Assembly (NCBI RefSeq): GCF_003751505.1
Contig: NZ_RJVB01000004.1
Span: 1 to 64,000 of the forward strand
Length of the DNA: 64,000 nucleotides
From: Erwinia sp. JUb26
GTDB lineage: Bacteria; Pseudomonadota; Gammaproteobacteria; Enterobacterales; Enterobacteriaceae
Direction of reading: 5' to 3'
Of the stretch, positions 27,530 through 36,364 are shown one piece after another. The notes beneath the pieces are model-generated. The model had not been told where the DNA came from and searched no databases. It saw only the letters and a list, made by a program, of their open reading frames with translations. The number at the start of each line of letters is the position of its first letter. The stretch's first letter is position 1. The position numbers were made by a program, and so were the translations under genes.

Positions 27530-28537
27530 ATGAAAGCATTAGTTTATACCCAACCTTACCGGGTCAGCGTTGAGGAACGCCCTTATCCCCAGCTGGAGGA
27601 CGGCAGCGAGTTGGTGCTGATCCGCATCGGGGCCGCCGGGATCTGCGGTTCGGATATGCACGCGTTCCACGGCAGCGATCCCCGTCGTCAGCCCGGGCTG
27701 GTCCTCGGCCATGAACTGGCGGGCGAGGTGGTGGAAAGCCAGTCCGCGCGTTTCCGCATCGGTGACCGTGTCACGGCCAATCCGCTGATTACCTGCGGGC
27801 AGTGCGAATTCTGTCGCCAGGGGCGCGATAATCTGTGCAGCGACCGCCATATGGTGGGCATGGACTGGGCGGGCGCGTTTGCCGAGTTTATGAAGATCCC
27901 CGCGCGCTCGGTGGTGAAGCTGCCCGATTCGCTCTCCGTGCAGCACGCCGCCCTGACGGAGCCCGCCGCCACGGTGGTTCACGCGCTGAAGTTGACGCAG
28001 CGAGCGTTAACCCTGCCGCTGGCGGAAACGCGGGCGCTGGTGATTGGCGGCGGGGCTATCGGCCTGCTGACGGTGCTGGTGCTGCGCGCCTGGGGCTGCC
28101 GGGATATCACCCTGGCGGAAACCAACGGCCTGCGGCGGGAGGCGGCGGTGCGGCATACCGGCTGCGTCGGCATCAATCCGCTGGAAACCCCGGTTGATGA
28201 GGCGCGGATGCAGCTGGTGGTTGATGCGGTGGGTGCGGCCCCGACGCGGCAGATGGCGCTACAGGCGGTGAAACCCGGCGGGGTGGTGATGCACATCGGC
28301 CTGCAGGCGTGGGCCAGCGAAATCGATATGCGCAAGCTGACGCTGGCGGAGATCACCCTGCTCGGCACCTACACCTATACCATGGATGATTTCTGCGTCA
28401 CGCTGAAAATGCTGGGGGAAGGGGCGCTTGGGCCGCTGGACTGGGTGGAAACGCGCCCGCTGGCGGAGGGCCAGCAGGCGTTTGACGATCTGGAATCGCA
28501 GCGGGTTTCGGCGGCGAAGATTCTGCTGATCCCCTGA
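27530..28537 (+). CDS. Zinc-dependent medium-chain alcohol dehydrogenase, HpsO/HpsP-type candidate
   Basis: 335 residues of the MDR family. Catalytic zinc ligands C39 (GICGSDMHAFHG) and H61-E62 (GHELAGEV) are present, and the structural zinc site is complete with C89, C92, C95 and C103. The NAD-binding Rossmann motif VIGGGAIGLLTV lies near 175. It follows the transporter after 6 bp and ends the hps operon. Related enzymes are sorbitol or galactitol-1-phosphate dehydrogenases; here context favours oxidation or reduction at C2 of DHPS together with the SDR. Confidence 0.86.
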   Translation: MKALVYTQPYRVSVEERPYPQLEDGSELVLIRIGAAGICGSDMHAFHGSDPRRQPGLVLGHELAGEVVESQSARFRIGDRVTANPLITCGQCEFCRQGRDNLCSDRHMVGMDWAGAFAEFMKIPARSVVKLPDSLSVQHAALTEPAATVVHALKLTQRALTLPLAETRALVIGGGAIGLLTVLVLRAWGCRDITLAETNGLRREAAVRHTGCVGINPLETPVDEARMQLVVDAVGAAPTRQMALQAVKPGGVVMHIGLQAWASEIDMRKLTLAEITLLGTYTYTMDDFCVTLKMLGEGALGPLDWVETRPLAEGQQAFDDLESQRVSAAKILLIP

Positions 28538-28554
28538 CTCGGGGATCGTGCATT

Positions 28555-28707
28555 TCAGGCAATCAGAATCGCGCGGATGTCGTTAACGTTGGTCAGCGTC
28601 GGGCCGGTGATCAGCAGATCGCCGGTGGCGTGGAAATAGCTGTAGCTGTCGTGGGCATCTTCAAAGCACAGGCCAGGCTTGAGCATAAACCCGGTATTGC
28701 GACCGCC
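28555..28707 (-). pseudogene. C-terminal remnant of a glycerate 2-kinase (TtuD/MOFRL family)
   Basis: The frame ends with a GDLLITGPTLTNVNDIRAILIA tail that is characteristic of the MOFRL domain of TtuD-type glycerate kinases, preceded by a GGRNTGF piece from earlier in that domain. About 40 residues that should lie between them are missing, and nothing upstream continues the gene. It is a decayed fragment. The adjoining 28708-29161 has no intact gene; a 3'-end-like frame stopping at 28970 (tail AAFQPGNYGLAEQFIARF) may be another remnant. Confidence 0.75.
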
Positions 28708-29161
28708 TGGCCGTCTGCTGCTGCAATATGAACGGTGACAAGGTAATATCTGCGGGATATGCTGCGGCTGCTGAACGAGCACAAAGGGGCGTTGACCGGT
28801 GGGCTGTAACATCATAGATATCGGTGAAATCTTAAGCCGTACGTCGGGTGAGTTTATACACGATGCTTTAACTTCCTTTGTTCTGCAATTTACTTCAGCG
28901 TCAGTTCGCTTTCGCCGCTTTCCAGCCCGGCAACTACGGCCTGGCGGAGCAGTTCATCGCTCGCTTCTGAGTGTGACCCTTATCACGTAAAAGCAATTTT
29001 TAACCATTAGTGATGTAACCCTGACTATCTAAATCAATCATTTCATCATCTTAGCGTGATACCTGCCACAACTTCCCGCCTTGCAACTTGTGCATATTCA
29101 GAGAGAATAAACCCGACCCTGCCAGCGTTCCGCGCTGCGAAAATAATACTGTGAGGCTGTT

Positions 29162-30037
29162 ATGCTGACCCACTGCCAGGATGACGTCACCGTCTATCCC
29201 GATTACGTCGCGCACACCGCGCCGAAGCTGCTGTTTGTTTGTAAAACCCAGGGCGAAGAGTCCGCCATCCCGCGTGTGATGCATAAGCATGACGACCGAC
29301 TGGAAATCATGTTTGTTGCCAGGGGCAGCGGCCAGTACCTGATCGGGGGCCGTCAGTACCTCGCGCAGCAGGGCGATATCCTGATTTTTAACCAGGGCGT
29401 GGTCCATGATGAGCGTCCGCATGTCAGCGAGGATTCGCTGATCTACAGCTGCGGTATCAGCCAGCTGCACATCGACGGGCTGCCTGAAAATCACCTGATA
29501 GGGCGCGATAAAAGCGCGGTGATTGCGGCAGGGGAGCAAAGCCAGGCGCTGTGTGGCCTGTTTGATGCGCTTTGTGCGCAAATTTTTAATAATGAGCGCC
29601 ACCACGGTGTGGTCACGCATCACCTGCTGAATGCGATCGTGGTGATCTGTCGCAATATCTGCCTGGCGCGCCATGAACAGCTGGAAAAAACCGACGCCTC
29701 GCTGGGATTGTCGATTAAGCAGTTTATTGATGAGCACTATAAAGAGCCGATTAACCTGGAGTCGATTATGGCGGCGTCCGGGATCACCCGCTTCTACCTG
29801 ATCCACCTGTTCAAGAAGTTCTCCGGCTACACGCCGAAGCAATACCTGATTCGGCGACGGGTAGGGGAAGCCCAGTCGCTGCTGGTGAATACCGATATGG
29901 ACGTTACCACCATCGCCGGCGAGGTGGGCTATGAGAGCGTCAACAACTTCCATCGGGTATTTAAAATGGTGGTCGGCATTCCGCCTACGCAGTACAAAAA
30001 GCTGTGGATGGAGGGGATTCAGGTAAAGGCGGGATAA
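29162..30037 (+). CDS. AraC-family regulator with cupin-type sensor domain
   Basis: 291 residues. The N-terminal cupin (about 35-110: LEIMFVARGSGQYLIGGRQYLAQQGDILIFNQGVVHD) would bind a sugar-like ligand. The C-terminal double HTH (about 185-287) shows ESIMAASGITRFYLIHLFKKFSG then TTIAGEVGYESVNNFHRVFKMVVGIPPTQY. It is convergent with the isomerase/oxidoreductase pair and ends at a shared hairpin, so it probably controls that pair or the divergent sugar porter. The inducer is unknown. Confidence 0.87.
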   Translation: MLTHCQDDVTVYPDYVAHTAPKLLFVCKTQGEESAIPRVMHKHDDRLEIMFVARGSGQYLIGGRQYLAQQGDILIFNQGVVHDERPHVSEDSLIYSCGISQLHIDGLPENHLIGRDKSAVIAAGEQSQALCGLFDALCAQIFNNERHHGVVTHHLLNAIVVICRNICLARHEQLEKTDASLGLSIKQFIDEHYKEPINLESIMAASGITRFYLIHLFKKFSGYTPKQYLIRRRVGEAQSLLVNTDMDVTTIAGEVGYESVNNFHRVFKMVVGIPPTQYKKLWMEGIQVKAG

Positions 30038-30042
30038 CGAGA

Positions 30043-30064
30043 AAGCCCGCCGGGTGGCGGGCTT
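30043..30064. terminator. Bidirectional hairpin terminator candidate
   Basis: AAGCCCGCC (30043-30051) pairs perfectly with GGCGGGCTT (30056-30064) around a 4-nt loop, between the convergent araC-type and isomerase genes. Confidence 0.75.
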
Positions 30065-30086
30065 GAGTGCGGCGGCTGTTTTTCGA

Positions 30087-31046
30087 TCAGATAGCCGGTA
30101 ACACGTAGTCTGACTTCTCAATGGTTGCCGTGCGCTTCAGCAGATTCACCGATTTAATCACGCCTTCCATCCTCGACAGATTCATATCTTCATGCTCGAT
30201 GCTCAGGGTCAGATCCGGGCTGGCAAAATGCGCCAGATGGTAGCAGAAGGCATTCCACCACGGTTCCGTCTGGCCGTAGCCCAGCGTCACGTAGGACCAG
30301 CTGCGTTCGCGGCTCTGCGTCATCGGGCGATTATCTAGCGCCGTGGCGGTGGCGCGGTTAACCGTGTCGATAAAGGTATCCTTGGCGTGGACGTGATAGA
30401 TCATGCTGCCCGCCTGGCGAATAAACGCCAGCGGATCGCCGCCCATCCACATAATGTGGCTCGGGTCGAAGTTCAGGCCCACCACATCACCGGTAATCTC
30501 CCGCAGCTGCAGGAAGGTCGGCAGGTTGTAGGCCAGCTGCTGGCCGTGCAGTTCGATGCAGATTTTCACGCCGTAGGTACGCGCCGCCTCGGCGGTTTTG
30601 CCCCAGTAGCCTTCGGCCACTTCCCACTGATGTTTCAGGATGGTCTGCGTTTCAGGTGGCCATGAGGTGACAATCCAGTTGGGATAGCTGTCGCCCGGCG
30701 CGCCCGGCAGGCCGGACATGGTGATGACGTTTTCCACGCCCAGCAGGTTAGCCAGCTCCAGGGTTTTATACAGGCAGTCGGAGTGGATCTTCCCGGTTTC
30801 ACCCGGATGCATCGGGTTGCCGTTGGCGTTCAGCGCGGAGAGCGTCAGCCCGTTATCGTCCAGCCTGCTCTTCAGCTCCGCCCGGGCGTAGGTGCTGGAA
30901 AGCAGTTTTTCCAGGTTGAGGTGCGGGGCGGTTGACCAGTTGCCGGTGGCAAACTCGATGCAGTCCAGCTTCAGTTCCGCTGCGGTTTTGATCACCTCAT
31001 CCACCGGGAGATGGGCGAGGCTGTCAGACACTAATCCGATTTTCAT
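30087..31046 (-). CDS. Sugar (phosphate) isomerase/epimerase, xylose-isomerase-like TIM barrel
   Basis: 319 residues. The AP-endonuclease-2 fold (TIM barrel) metal site is visible as the acidic and His residues in ICIELHGQQLAYN, GLNFDPSHIMWMGGDP, YHVHAKD and LSIEHEDMN. Family members include IolE/IolI, hydroxypyruvate isomerase and D-apiose isomerase. It starts 3 bp after the Gfo/Idh/MocA gene, so the two form an operon. Such pairs usually oxidise and then isomerise or dehydrate an inositol or sugar. It might also provide the isomerase missing from the kinase/transketolase cluster at 34.9-42.3 kb. The substrate is not determined. Confidence 0.85.
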   Translation of the reverse strand: MKIGLVSDSLAHLPVDEVIKTAAELKLDCIEFATGNWSTAPHLNLEKLLSSTYARAELKSRLDDNGLTLSALNANGNPMHPGETGKIHSDCLYKTLELANLLGVENVITMSGLPGAPGDSYPNWIVTSWPPETQTILKHQWEVAEGYWGKTAEAARTYGVKICIELHGQQLAYNLPTFLQLREITGDVVGLNFDPSHIMWMGGDPLAFIRQAGSMIYHVHAKDTFIDTVNRATATALDNRPMTQSRERSWSYVTLGYGQTEPWWNAFCYHLAHFASPDLTLSIEHEDMNLSRMEGVIKSVNLLKRTATIEKSDYVLPAI

Positions 31047-31049
31047 CTT

Positions 31050-32051
31050 TTATCCCTCCAGGTTAACGCTAACGACTTTCTGCGTTTTAAACGATTCGAT
31101 CGCCGCTTCGGCCAGCAGCAGCGCGCGTAGCCCGTCGTCCGCGTTGGTGGGTACCGGGCGATTGTCTTTCAGCGCGGCAACAAAGGCTTTCCACTGCTCG
31201 CTGAACGCCTCCTGATAGCGCTCAAGGAAGAAGTGCAGTGGCTTTTGCGCCTGCGCGCCGAATTCTTCGGTCACTTTCACCAGCGTGGTGGTCGGCACGT
31301 TGTGAACGTACAGGCAGCCTTTCTGTCCGTGTGCTTCGATGCGCTGATCGTAGCCATAGCCTGAACGGCGGCTGTTGTTGATCACCGCAATCTTGCCGGA
31401 GGCGGTCTGCAGGGTGATCACCGCCGTATCAACATCCCCGGCCGCTTTCACCGTCGGGCTGACCAGCGCGGAGGCGATGGCCGACACCGACACCGGCTCT
31501 TCGCCCAGCTGGAAGCGCGCCATGTCGAAATCGTGAATGGTCATATCGCGGAACATACCGCCGGAAACCAGCAGGTAGTCGTCCGGCAGCGGCGACGGAT
31601 CGCGCGAGCAGATTTGCAGATGTTCCAGTTCACCAATCTCGCCGCCGCGCAGGGCACGGTTAAGGTGGGCGTGGTTCGGATCGAAACGGCGGTTAAAGCC
31701 AATCATAAACGGCACGCCGAGCGCTTTGATTTCGGCCACGCAGGACTTCACGCGCTCGATGTTCAGGTCGATCGGCTTCTCACAGAATATCGCTTTGCCC
31801 GCGCGGGCGGCCTGCAGGGAAAAACCGGCATGAGTATCGGTGGAGGTGGCAACCAGCACCACGTCAACCTGCGGGTCGGCGATCGCTTCATCTGCTGAGA
31901 GTACGCGAGCGGCATACTTTTCGGCGAGGGTTGACGCCGCCTCTGCGTAAATATCCGATACCGAATAAAGCACCGTGTCCGGATGGTCGTGAATATGGCG
32001 AGCGTGAACCTGAGCAATGCGCCCGGCACCTAATAAAGCAACTTTTAGCAT
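31050..32051 (-). CDS. Gfo/Idh/MocA-family NAD(P) oxidoreductase (inositol-dehydrogenase-like)
   Basis: 333 residues. The N-terminal Rossmann domain starts VALLGAGRIAQVHARHI; EKPIDLN (about 93-99) carries the conserved Lys of the family, and MTIHDFDMARF holds the active-site Asp/His pattern found in inositol 2-dehydrogenases such as IolG. The C-terminal alpha/beta sheet domain follows from about 125. Located first in a two-gene leftward operon with the isomerase; the sugar porter at 32716 diverges from it. Oxidation of an inositol or sugar to a keto form is inferred. Confidence 0.87.
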   Translation of the reverse strand: MLKVALLGAGRIAQVHARHIHDHPDTVLYSVSDIYAEAASTLAEKYAARVLSADEAIADPQVDVVLVATSTDTHAGFSLQAARAGKAIFCEKPIDLNIERVKSCVAEIKALGVPFMIGFNRRFDPNHAHLNRALRGGEIGELEHLQICSRDPSPLPDDYLLVSGGMFRDMTIHDFDMARFQLGEEPVSVSAIASALVSPTVKAAGDVDTAVITLQTASGKIAVINNSRRSGYGYDQRIEAHGQKGCLYVHNVPTTTLVKVTEEFGAQAQKPLHFFLERYQEAFSEQWKAFVAALKDNRPVPTNADDGLRALLLAEAAIESFKTQKVVSVNLEG

Positions 32052-32223
32052 GTTAAACCTCAGCAGAATGAAATTAAGTGCAAAAACGTTTGCCCGAAGA
32101 GCAACTTTTAATGGTGAGGGAAAGAACGGCGGTAAATCCTACTTATTCCTCCCTCGTGCACAAACCCAAGAATATATCTGTGAATTTTACGTTTCAATAA
32201 ATTTGTTTGTGGAATTTTTATTT

Positions 32224-32239
32224 TGTTACACAGGTAACA
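32224..32239. promoter_or_regulatory. 16-bp palindrome in the oxidoreductase/porter divergent region
   Basis: TGTTAC (32224-32229) and GTAACA (32234-32239) flank ACAG. It lies 173 bp upstream of the oxidoreductase start and could be an operator. The binding protein is unknown. Confidence 0.4.
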
Positions 32240-32493
32240 TTTCTCACCGGGTGCGAAAAGTTGCTGTGATATAACTTATTATTAAATATAGATAAATGAA
32301 GATTATCGTCGTGAATTTGTCCTAAGTCCTTACTGAGATGAGTGTTAAATGGGCGTTTCAATGAGGAATTATTTGTGAGGTAGATGTTTATTTTTAGATC
32401 TTGAAATCAGCACGGCTACCTATAAAATGGATTAAAATCAATGCATTGTGTTTTTAGTGGATTTGGCGATTTTTTGTACACAGCGCCGATCTT

Positions 32494-32509
32494 TGTGAAA
32501 GGCCTCACA
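32494..32509. promoter_or_regulatory. CRP-binding site (consensus match)
   Basis: TGTGA-N6-TCACA is a perfect match to the CRP core consensus, about 207 bp before the sugar porter ATG and 443 bp from the divergent oxidoreductase. It indicates catabolite control of this sugar locus. The rest of the 664-bp gap 32052-32715 is AT-rich and has no gene I can support. Confidence 0.75.
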
Positions 32510-32715
32510 GCTCTTCACGGCTTTCCGTTGCAGAGCAACTTCCGTCATTGGAATATAAATTTCATTCGTGATTAATAATAGAACAAACGACACAGGGGTG
32601 TGCGGCGTTTAAAAACGACTTATTGACGTTGGTGTTTGTACCTGAAAACAGGCAGCCATTAATTACCTCAATACGCTGCCTGATATTATCTGACTACCAG
32701 GATGAGATAATCACG

Positions 32716-34149
32716 ATGGAAGAAAAACTGGCTCGACAGAATACAGCCGTGCAGGATCAATCCTCCGGGAAAAATATAAAACGCATTACGCTGGTGTCGA
32801 CGATTGGCGGTTTATGTTTTGGCTACGATACCGGGGTGATCTCCGGCGCATTACTGTTTATGAACCGCGATCTCGGGCTGAGCCCGGCGGCGGAAGGGTT
32901 TATTACGTCTTCGCTGCTGTTTGGTGCGGCGTTTGGCTCCCTGTTCGGCGGCATGCTGTCGGACCGCCAGGGGCGCAGGAAAAATCTGCTGTGGGTGGCG
33001 ATTATCTTTATCTTCGGCGCGCTGGCAACGGCGGTGGCCTGGGACATTCCCTCCATGCTGGCGGCTCGCTTTATTCTCGGGCTGGCCGTAGGCTGCGCCT
33101 CGGTGACCGTGCCGGTCTATATTGCCGAACTGGCCCCGGCCAACCAGCGAGAACGGCTGGTGACGGTTAACGAGCTGATGATCGTCACCGGCCAGTTCCT
33201 GGCCTACTCGGTTAACGCCGGGATCGTCAACGCGTATCCCGAACTGAGCCACAACTGGCGCATTATGCTGGCTATCCCGGCGATCCCCGGCGTGCTGCTG
33301 TGGTTCGGGATGATGATGATGCCGGAATCACCGCGATTCTTCCTGCAGCGCGGCAAAGAGAAAGAGGCGCGCAGTGTGCTGTCGATGGTGCGCCAGCCGG
33401 AAGAGGTGGAGAAAGAGATTGCCGATATTCGTCAGATTATCGCGCTGGATGCCAACGCTCCGAGCATTCGCGAGGAGCTGAGCAAGAAATGGGTAATTAA
33501 GCTGATTCTGATTGGCCTGATGATCGTGCTGGCGACCCGCGTTACCGGGGTTAACACCATCATGTACTACGCGCCGAGCGTGCTGAAATCCACCGGACTG
33601 GGCGATGCCGCCGCCGTTACCGCCGCCGTTGCCAATGGGTTGATATCGATTATCGCCACCGTGCTGGGCATGGCAATCATCGGCAAAATCCCCCGACGCA
33701 AAATGTTCCTCAGCGGCCAGATCGCCGTAACGCTGGTGCTGGTGATGATTGGCCTGGCGTTCAAACTCTGCTTCCACTACGAAGATCATAACGGGGTGAG
33801 CGTACTGCAGGGTAACTTTGCCGGTGCCAGCTACATCATTCTGGCGCTGATGTCATTGTTTCTGGTGTTTATGCAGGGCTGGATTGCGCCGGTATTCTGG
33901 CTGATGCTCTCGGAAATCTATCCGCTGCGGATACGCGGGCTGGGGATGGGCATTGCGGTATTTGGCCTGTTCGGCTTCGACTTTATTATCCAGTCGCTGT
34001 TCCCGATTATGCTTAACGCCTGGGGCGGCGGCTCAACCTTCGGCGTGTTTGCCCTGTGCAATGTGGTGATGCTGGTGCTGCTGTTTAAGTATCTGCCGGA
34101 AACGCGCGGCCTGTCGCTGGAAGAAATTGAGAGGAAGTTCAGGGAGTAG
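32716..34149 (+). CDS. MFS sugar porter (IolT/XylE-like) with altered substrate motif
   Basis: 477 residues from ATG 32716; the longer frame from 32623 lacks support. Sugar-porter signatures: GGLCFGYDTGVISGALLF, GGMLSDRQGRRK, VPVYIAELAPANQRERLVTVNELMIVTGQ, the PESPR motif after helix 6, and PETRG near the C-terminus. It is probably a proton symporter in the inner membrane. In helix 7, where most members have two adjacent Gln before (T/S)GxN that contact the sugar, this protein reads Thr-Arg (LATRVTGVNTIMYY). That may mean an unusual substrate or an altered mechanism. Transcribed away from the isomerase/oxidoreductase pair. Confidence 0.87.
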   Translation: MEEKLARQNTAVQDQSSGKNIKRITLVSTIGGLCFGYDTGVISGALLFMNRDLGLSPAAEGFITSSLLFGAAFGSLFGGMLSDRQGRRKNLLWVAIIFIFGALATAVAWDIPSMLAARFILGLAVGCASVTVPVYIAELAPANQRERLVTVNELMIVTGQFLAYSVNAGIVNAYPELSHNWRIMLAIPAIPGVLLWFGMMMMPESPRFFLQRGKEKEARSVLSMVRQPEEVEKEIADIRQIIALDANAPSIREELSKKWVIKLILIGLMIVLATRVTGVNTIMYYAPSVLKSTGLGDAAAVTAAVANGLISIIATVLGMAIIGKIPRRKMFLSGQIAVTLVLVMIGLAFKLCFHYEDHNGVSVLQGNFAGASYIILALMSLFLVFMQGWIAPVFWLMLSEIYPLRIRGLGMGIAVFGLFGFDFIIQSLFPIMLNAWGGGSTFGVFALCNVVMLVLLFKYLPETRGLSLEEIERKFRE

Positions 34150-34173
34150 GGTAAATTCCCGAAAGTCCCCAAT

Positions 34174-34195
34174 AAACCCGGCCCAGGCCGGGTTT
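34174..34195 (+). terminator. Rho-independent terminator of the sugar porter gene
   Basis: A 10-bp stem (34174-34183 with 34186-34195) with a 2-nt loop ends in TTTT, 24 bp after the stop. Confidence 0.8.
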
Positions 34196-34268
34196 TGCCG
34201 CAGGACATTCTTAGGCAGGGCAACATAATTATGTTACTGTATTGCATGATTTTTGCCACGGAGCCTCC

Positions 34269-34856
34269 ATGAAAAACGCGACCCCGCCCATGCGAAAAGG
34301 TGAAAAGACCCGGGAACGATTGCTGGCGGTTTCCGCAACGCTGTTTGCGAAAAAGCAGTTTCACGGTACCCGTATCAGCGACATCGTCAAAGCCGCTGGC
34401 GTCACGCAGCCCAGTTTTTACAGCTATTTTCAGAGCAAGGACGAAATCTACAGCCTGCTGATCGATAAGTTCGATCGCGAGCTGGAAGAACTGGTGGCTT
34501 CGATGCTGATCGATGCCTCGCTGCCGAAGGAAAACGTGCTGGAAAACGTGTCCGCCAGCTTCCTGCGCTACCTTGAATTCTTCCACCGCAACCGCGAGCT
34601 GACAATGATCAGCCTTTTCCAGCAGCCGCAGGATCGGGAAACGCGCGATAAGCTGAAGCGCTGGATCGCGCGCAACATGCTGATTGAACAGCAGCGGGGG
34701 TTTTTCAGCCCGGATATTCCGGTGGAGATTATGGCGGACTGCTATCTCGGCGTGCTGCTGCAAACCATGCTGATTGCCACCGAGGCAAACGAGCTGCAGC
34801 AAATCAGTGAGGAACGAGGCCGCTTTATCTATGGCGGCCTGACGTTTCGTCGTTAA
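34269..34856 (+). CDS. TetR-family regulator
   Basis: 195 residues from ATG 34269 behind GGAG. The TetR HTH (about 10-57) reads RERLLAVSATLFAKKQFHGTRISDIVKAAGVTQPSFYSYFQSKDEIY. The C-terminal ligand domain shows no family-specific feature I recognise. It lies between the sugar porter and the oppositely oriented kinase operon, with no clear own operon. It may regulate either neighbour. Confidence 0.87.
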   Translation: MKNATPPMRKGEKTRERLLAVSATLFAKKQFHGTRISDIVKAAGVTQPSFYSYFQSKDEIYSLLIDKFDRELEELVASMLIDASLPKENVLENVSASFLRYLEFFHRNRELTMISLFQQPQDRETRDKLKRWIARNMLIEQQRGFFSPDIPVEIMADCYLGVLLQTMLIATEANELQQISEERGRFIYGGLTFRR

Positions 34857-34879
34857 TGTGGAATGAATAACACCTGCTT

Positions 34880-36364
34880 TCAACCCGGCTGGAAACGGCA
34901 GCGGGCGATAGCCTCCCGCCAGCCTGCGTAGCTCTGCGCCATCGCTTCGGCCTGCTCGGGCCTCGGTACGATCACCGCACCGCCCTGTAGCGCGGCCAGG
35001 TCACGCCCATGCTGCCACCAGCCCAGCACTTTCCCCGCCATCACCGCCGCCCCTAATGCAGAGACTTCAGGCGTTGGCGCGCAGCGCAGCGGGCGCTGCA
35101 GGACATCGGCCTGTAGCTGCATCAGCCAGCGATTGGCGGTAGCGCTGCCGTCAACGTAGAGTTCCGGCAGGGCATGGCCGCACGCCTGCTCCATCGCGAA
35201 GAACACATCCGCTATCTGGAACACAATCGATTCCAGCGCCACCCGCGCCAGCGTTTCCGGCGTGGCCGCATCGGTGAGGCCGCAGATCAGGCCGCGCGCC
35301 TTCAGATCCCACCACGGCGCACCCAGGCCGGATAGCGCGGGCACAAAGTAAATGCCCTGGTTCGATCCGGCCGTTTTCGCCATCTCGGTCAGGCGGGTTG
35401 GGCTGTCGATGCCCAGCATTTTTGATACCCAGGCGGCCCCCGATCCCGTATGGGTGATATTGCCTTCCAGCGCATAGCGCAGCGTACTGTCGTGCCAGGC
35501 CACCGTCGTGCTTAACCCGGATTCGTTCTGTACCGGGCGATCGGTGGACATCATCAGCGACGATCCGGTGCCGTAGGTGGATTTGATGGTGTCCACGCCC
35601 GGTCTGGCGCGCGCATACAGCGCGGCGTGAGAGTCGCCAACGCGAGACAGCAGCGGCACGCCCACAGGCAGCCCTACAGCGGCATCGGCGGCGGTTTCAC
35701 CGCAGGATTCGGCCGAAGCGATGACCTGAGGCAGGGCGGCACGCGGAATATGGAACAGTTCCAGCAGCTCATCGTCCCACTCTTTTTTCTCCAGGCTGTA
35801 GAGCTGAGTGCGGGCCGCGTTGGCGTGGTCGGTGACAAACACCGCGCCGCCGCTCAGTCGCCAGCTCAGCCAGCTGTCGACGGTGCCGATGCACAGTTCA
35901 CCGTTCTGCGCGCGGCGATAGCCGTCCGCGATGGACTGCAGCATGCCGGTGAGCTTGGCGGCCGGAAACATCGGGTCTACCGCCAGCCCGGTAAGTGCGG
36001 TAATTCTGGCGTTCTGGCCGCTTTCCTGCAGCTGCTGACAAAAGGCTTCAGAACGACGATCCTGCCAGCTGATCAGTGGCGTAACGGGTTCGCCGGTTTT
36101 ACGATCCCAGATCAGCACCGATTCACGCTGATTGCTGATCGCAATGCCCGCCACCGGCTCACCGCTCAGGCGGATACACTCCTCAATGGCATCCTTCACC
36201 GCCAGCCAGATCGTCCACGGATCCTGCTCGGACCAGCCGGGCTGCGGGTGAGACAAAGAAAGAAGGCGGCTACTGCGTGCGACCACCTCGCCTTCACCGT
36301 TGATTGCCAGAACCTTGGCGTTGGTCGTGCCTTCATCAATCGCCAGTATCACCGGTGAGGTCAT
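34880..36364 (-). CDS. FGGY-family carbohydrate kinase
   Basis: 494 residues, the typical length. Phosphate-1 motif DEGTTNAKVLAI (about 10-21), phosphate-2 motif YGTGSSLMMST (about 270) and the adenosine motif YVDGSATANRWLMQLQADVLQRPL (about 400-423) are all present. The style is that of glycerol or xylulose kinases. It overlaps the transketolase C-subunit gene by 4 bp and is last in the operon, so it probably makes the ketose phosphate that the transketolase cleaves. D-apulose, xylulose and related ketoses are candidates. Confidence 0.88.
   Translation of the reverse strand: MTSPVILAIDEGTTNAKVLAINGEGEVVARSSRLLSLSHPQPGWSEQDPWTIWLAVKDAIEECIRLSGEPVAGIAISNQRESVLIWDRKTGEPVTPLISWQDRRSEAFCQQLQESGQNARITALTGLAVDPMFPAAKLTGMLQSIADGYRRAQNGELCIGTVDSWLSWRLSGGAVFVTDHANAARTQLYSLEKKEWDDELLELFHIPRAALPQVIASAESCGETAADAAVGLPVGVPLLSRVGDSHAALYARARPGVDTIKSTYGTGSSLMMSTDRPVQNESGLSTTVAWHDSTLRYALEGNITHTGSGAAWVSKMLGIDSPTRLTEMAKTAGSNQGIYFVPALSGLGAPWWDLKARGLICGLTDAATPETLARVALESIVFQIADVFFAMEQACGHALPELYVDGSATANRWLMQLQADVLQRPLRCAPTPEVSALGAAVMAGKVLGWWQHGRDLAALQGGAVIVPRPEQAEAMAQSYAGWREAIARCRFQPG

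Noticed and set aside
34880..36364. Glycerol kinase (glpK) of glycerol metabolism
   Set aside because: FGGY motifs fit glycerol kinases too, but co-operon split transketolase and the SorC regulator point to a ketose substrate.
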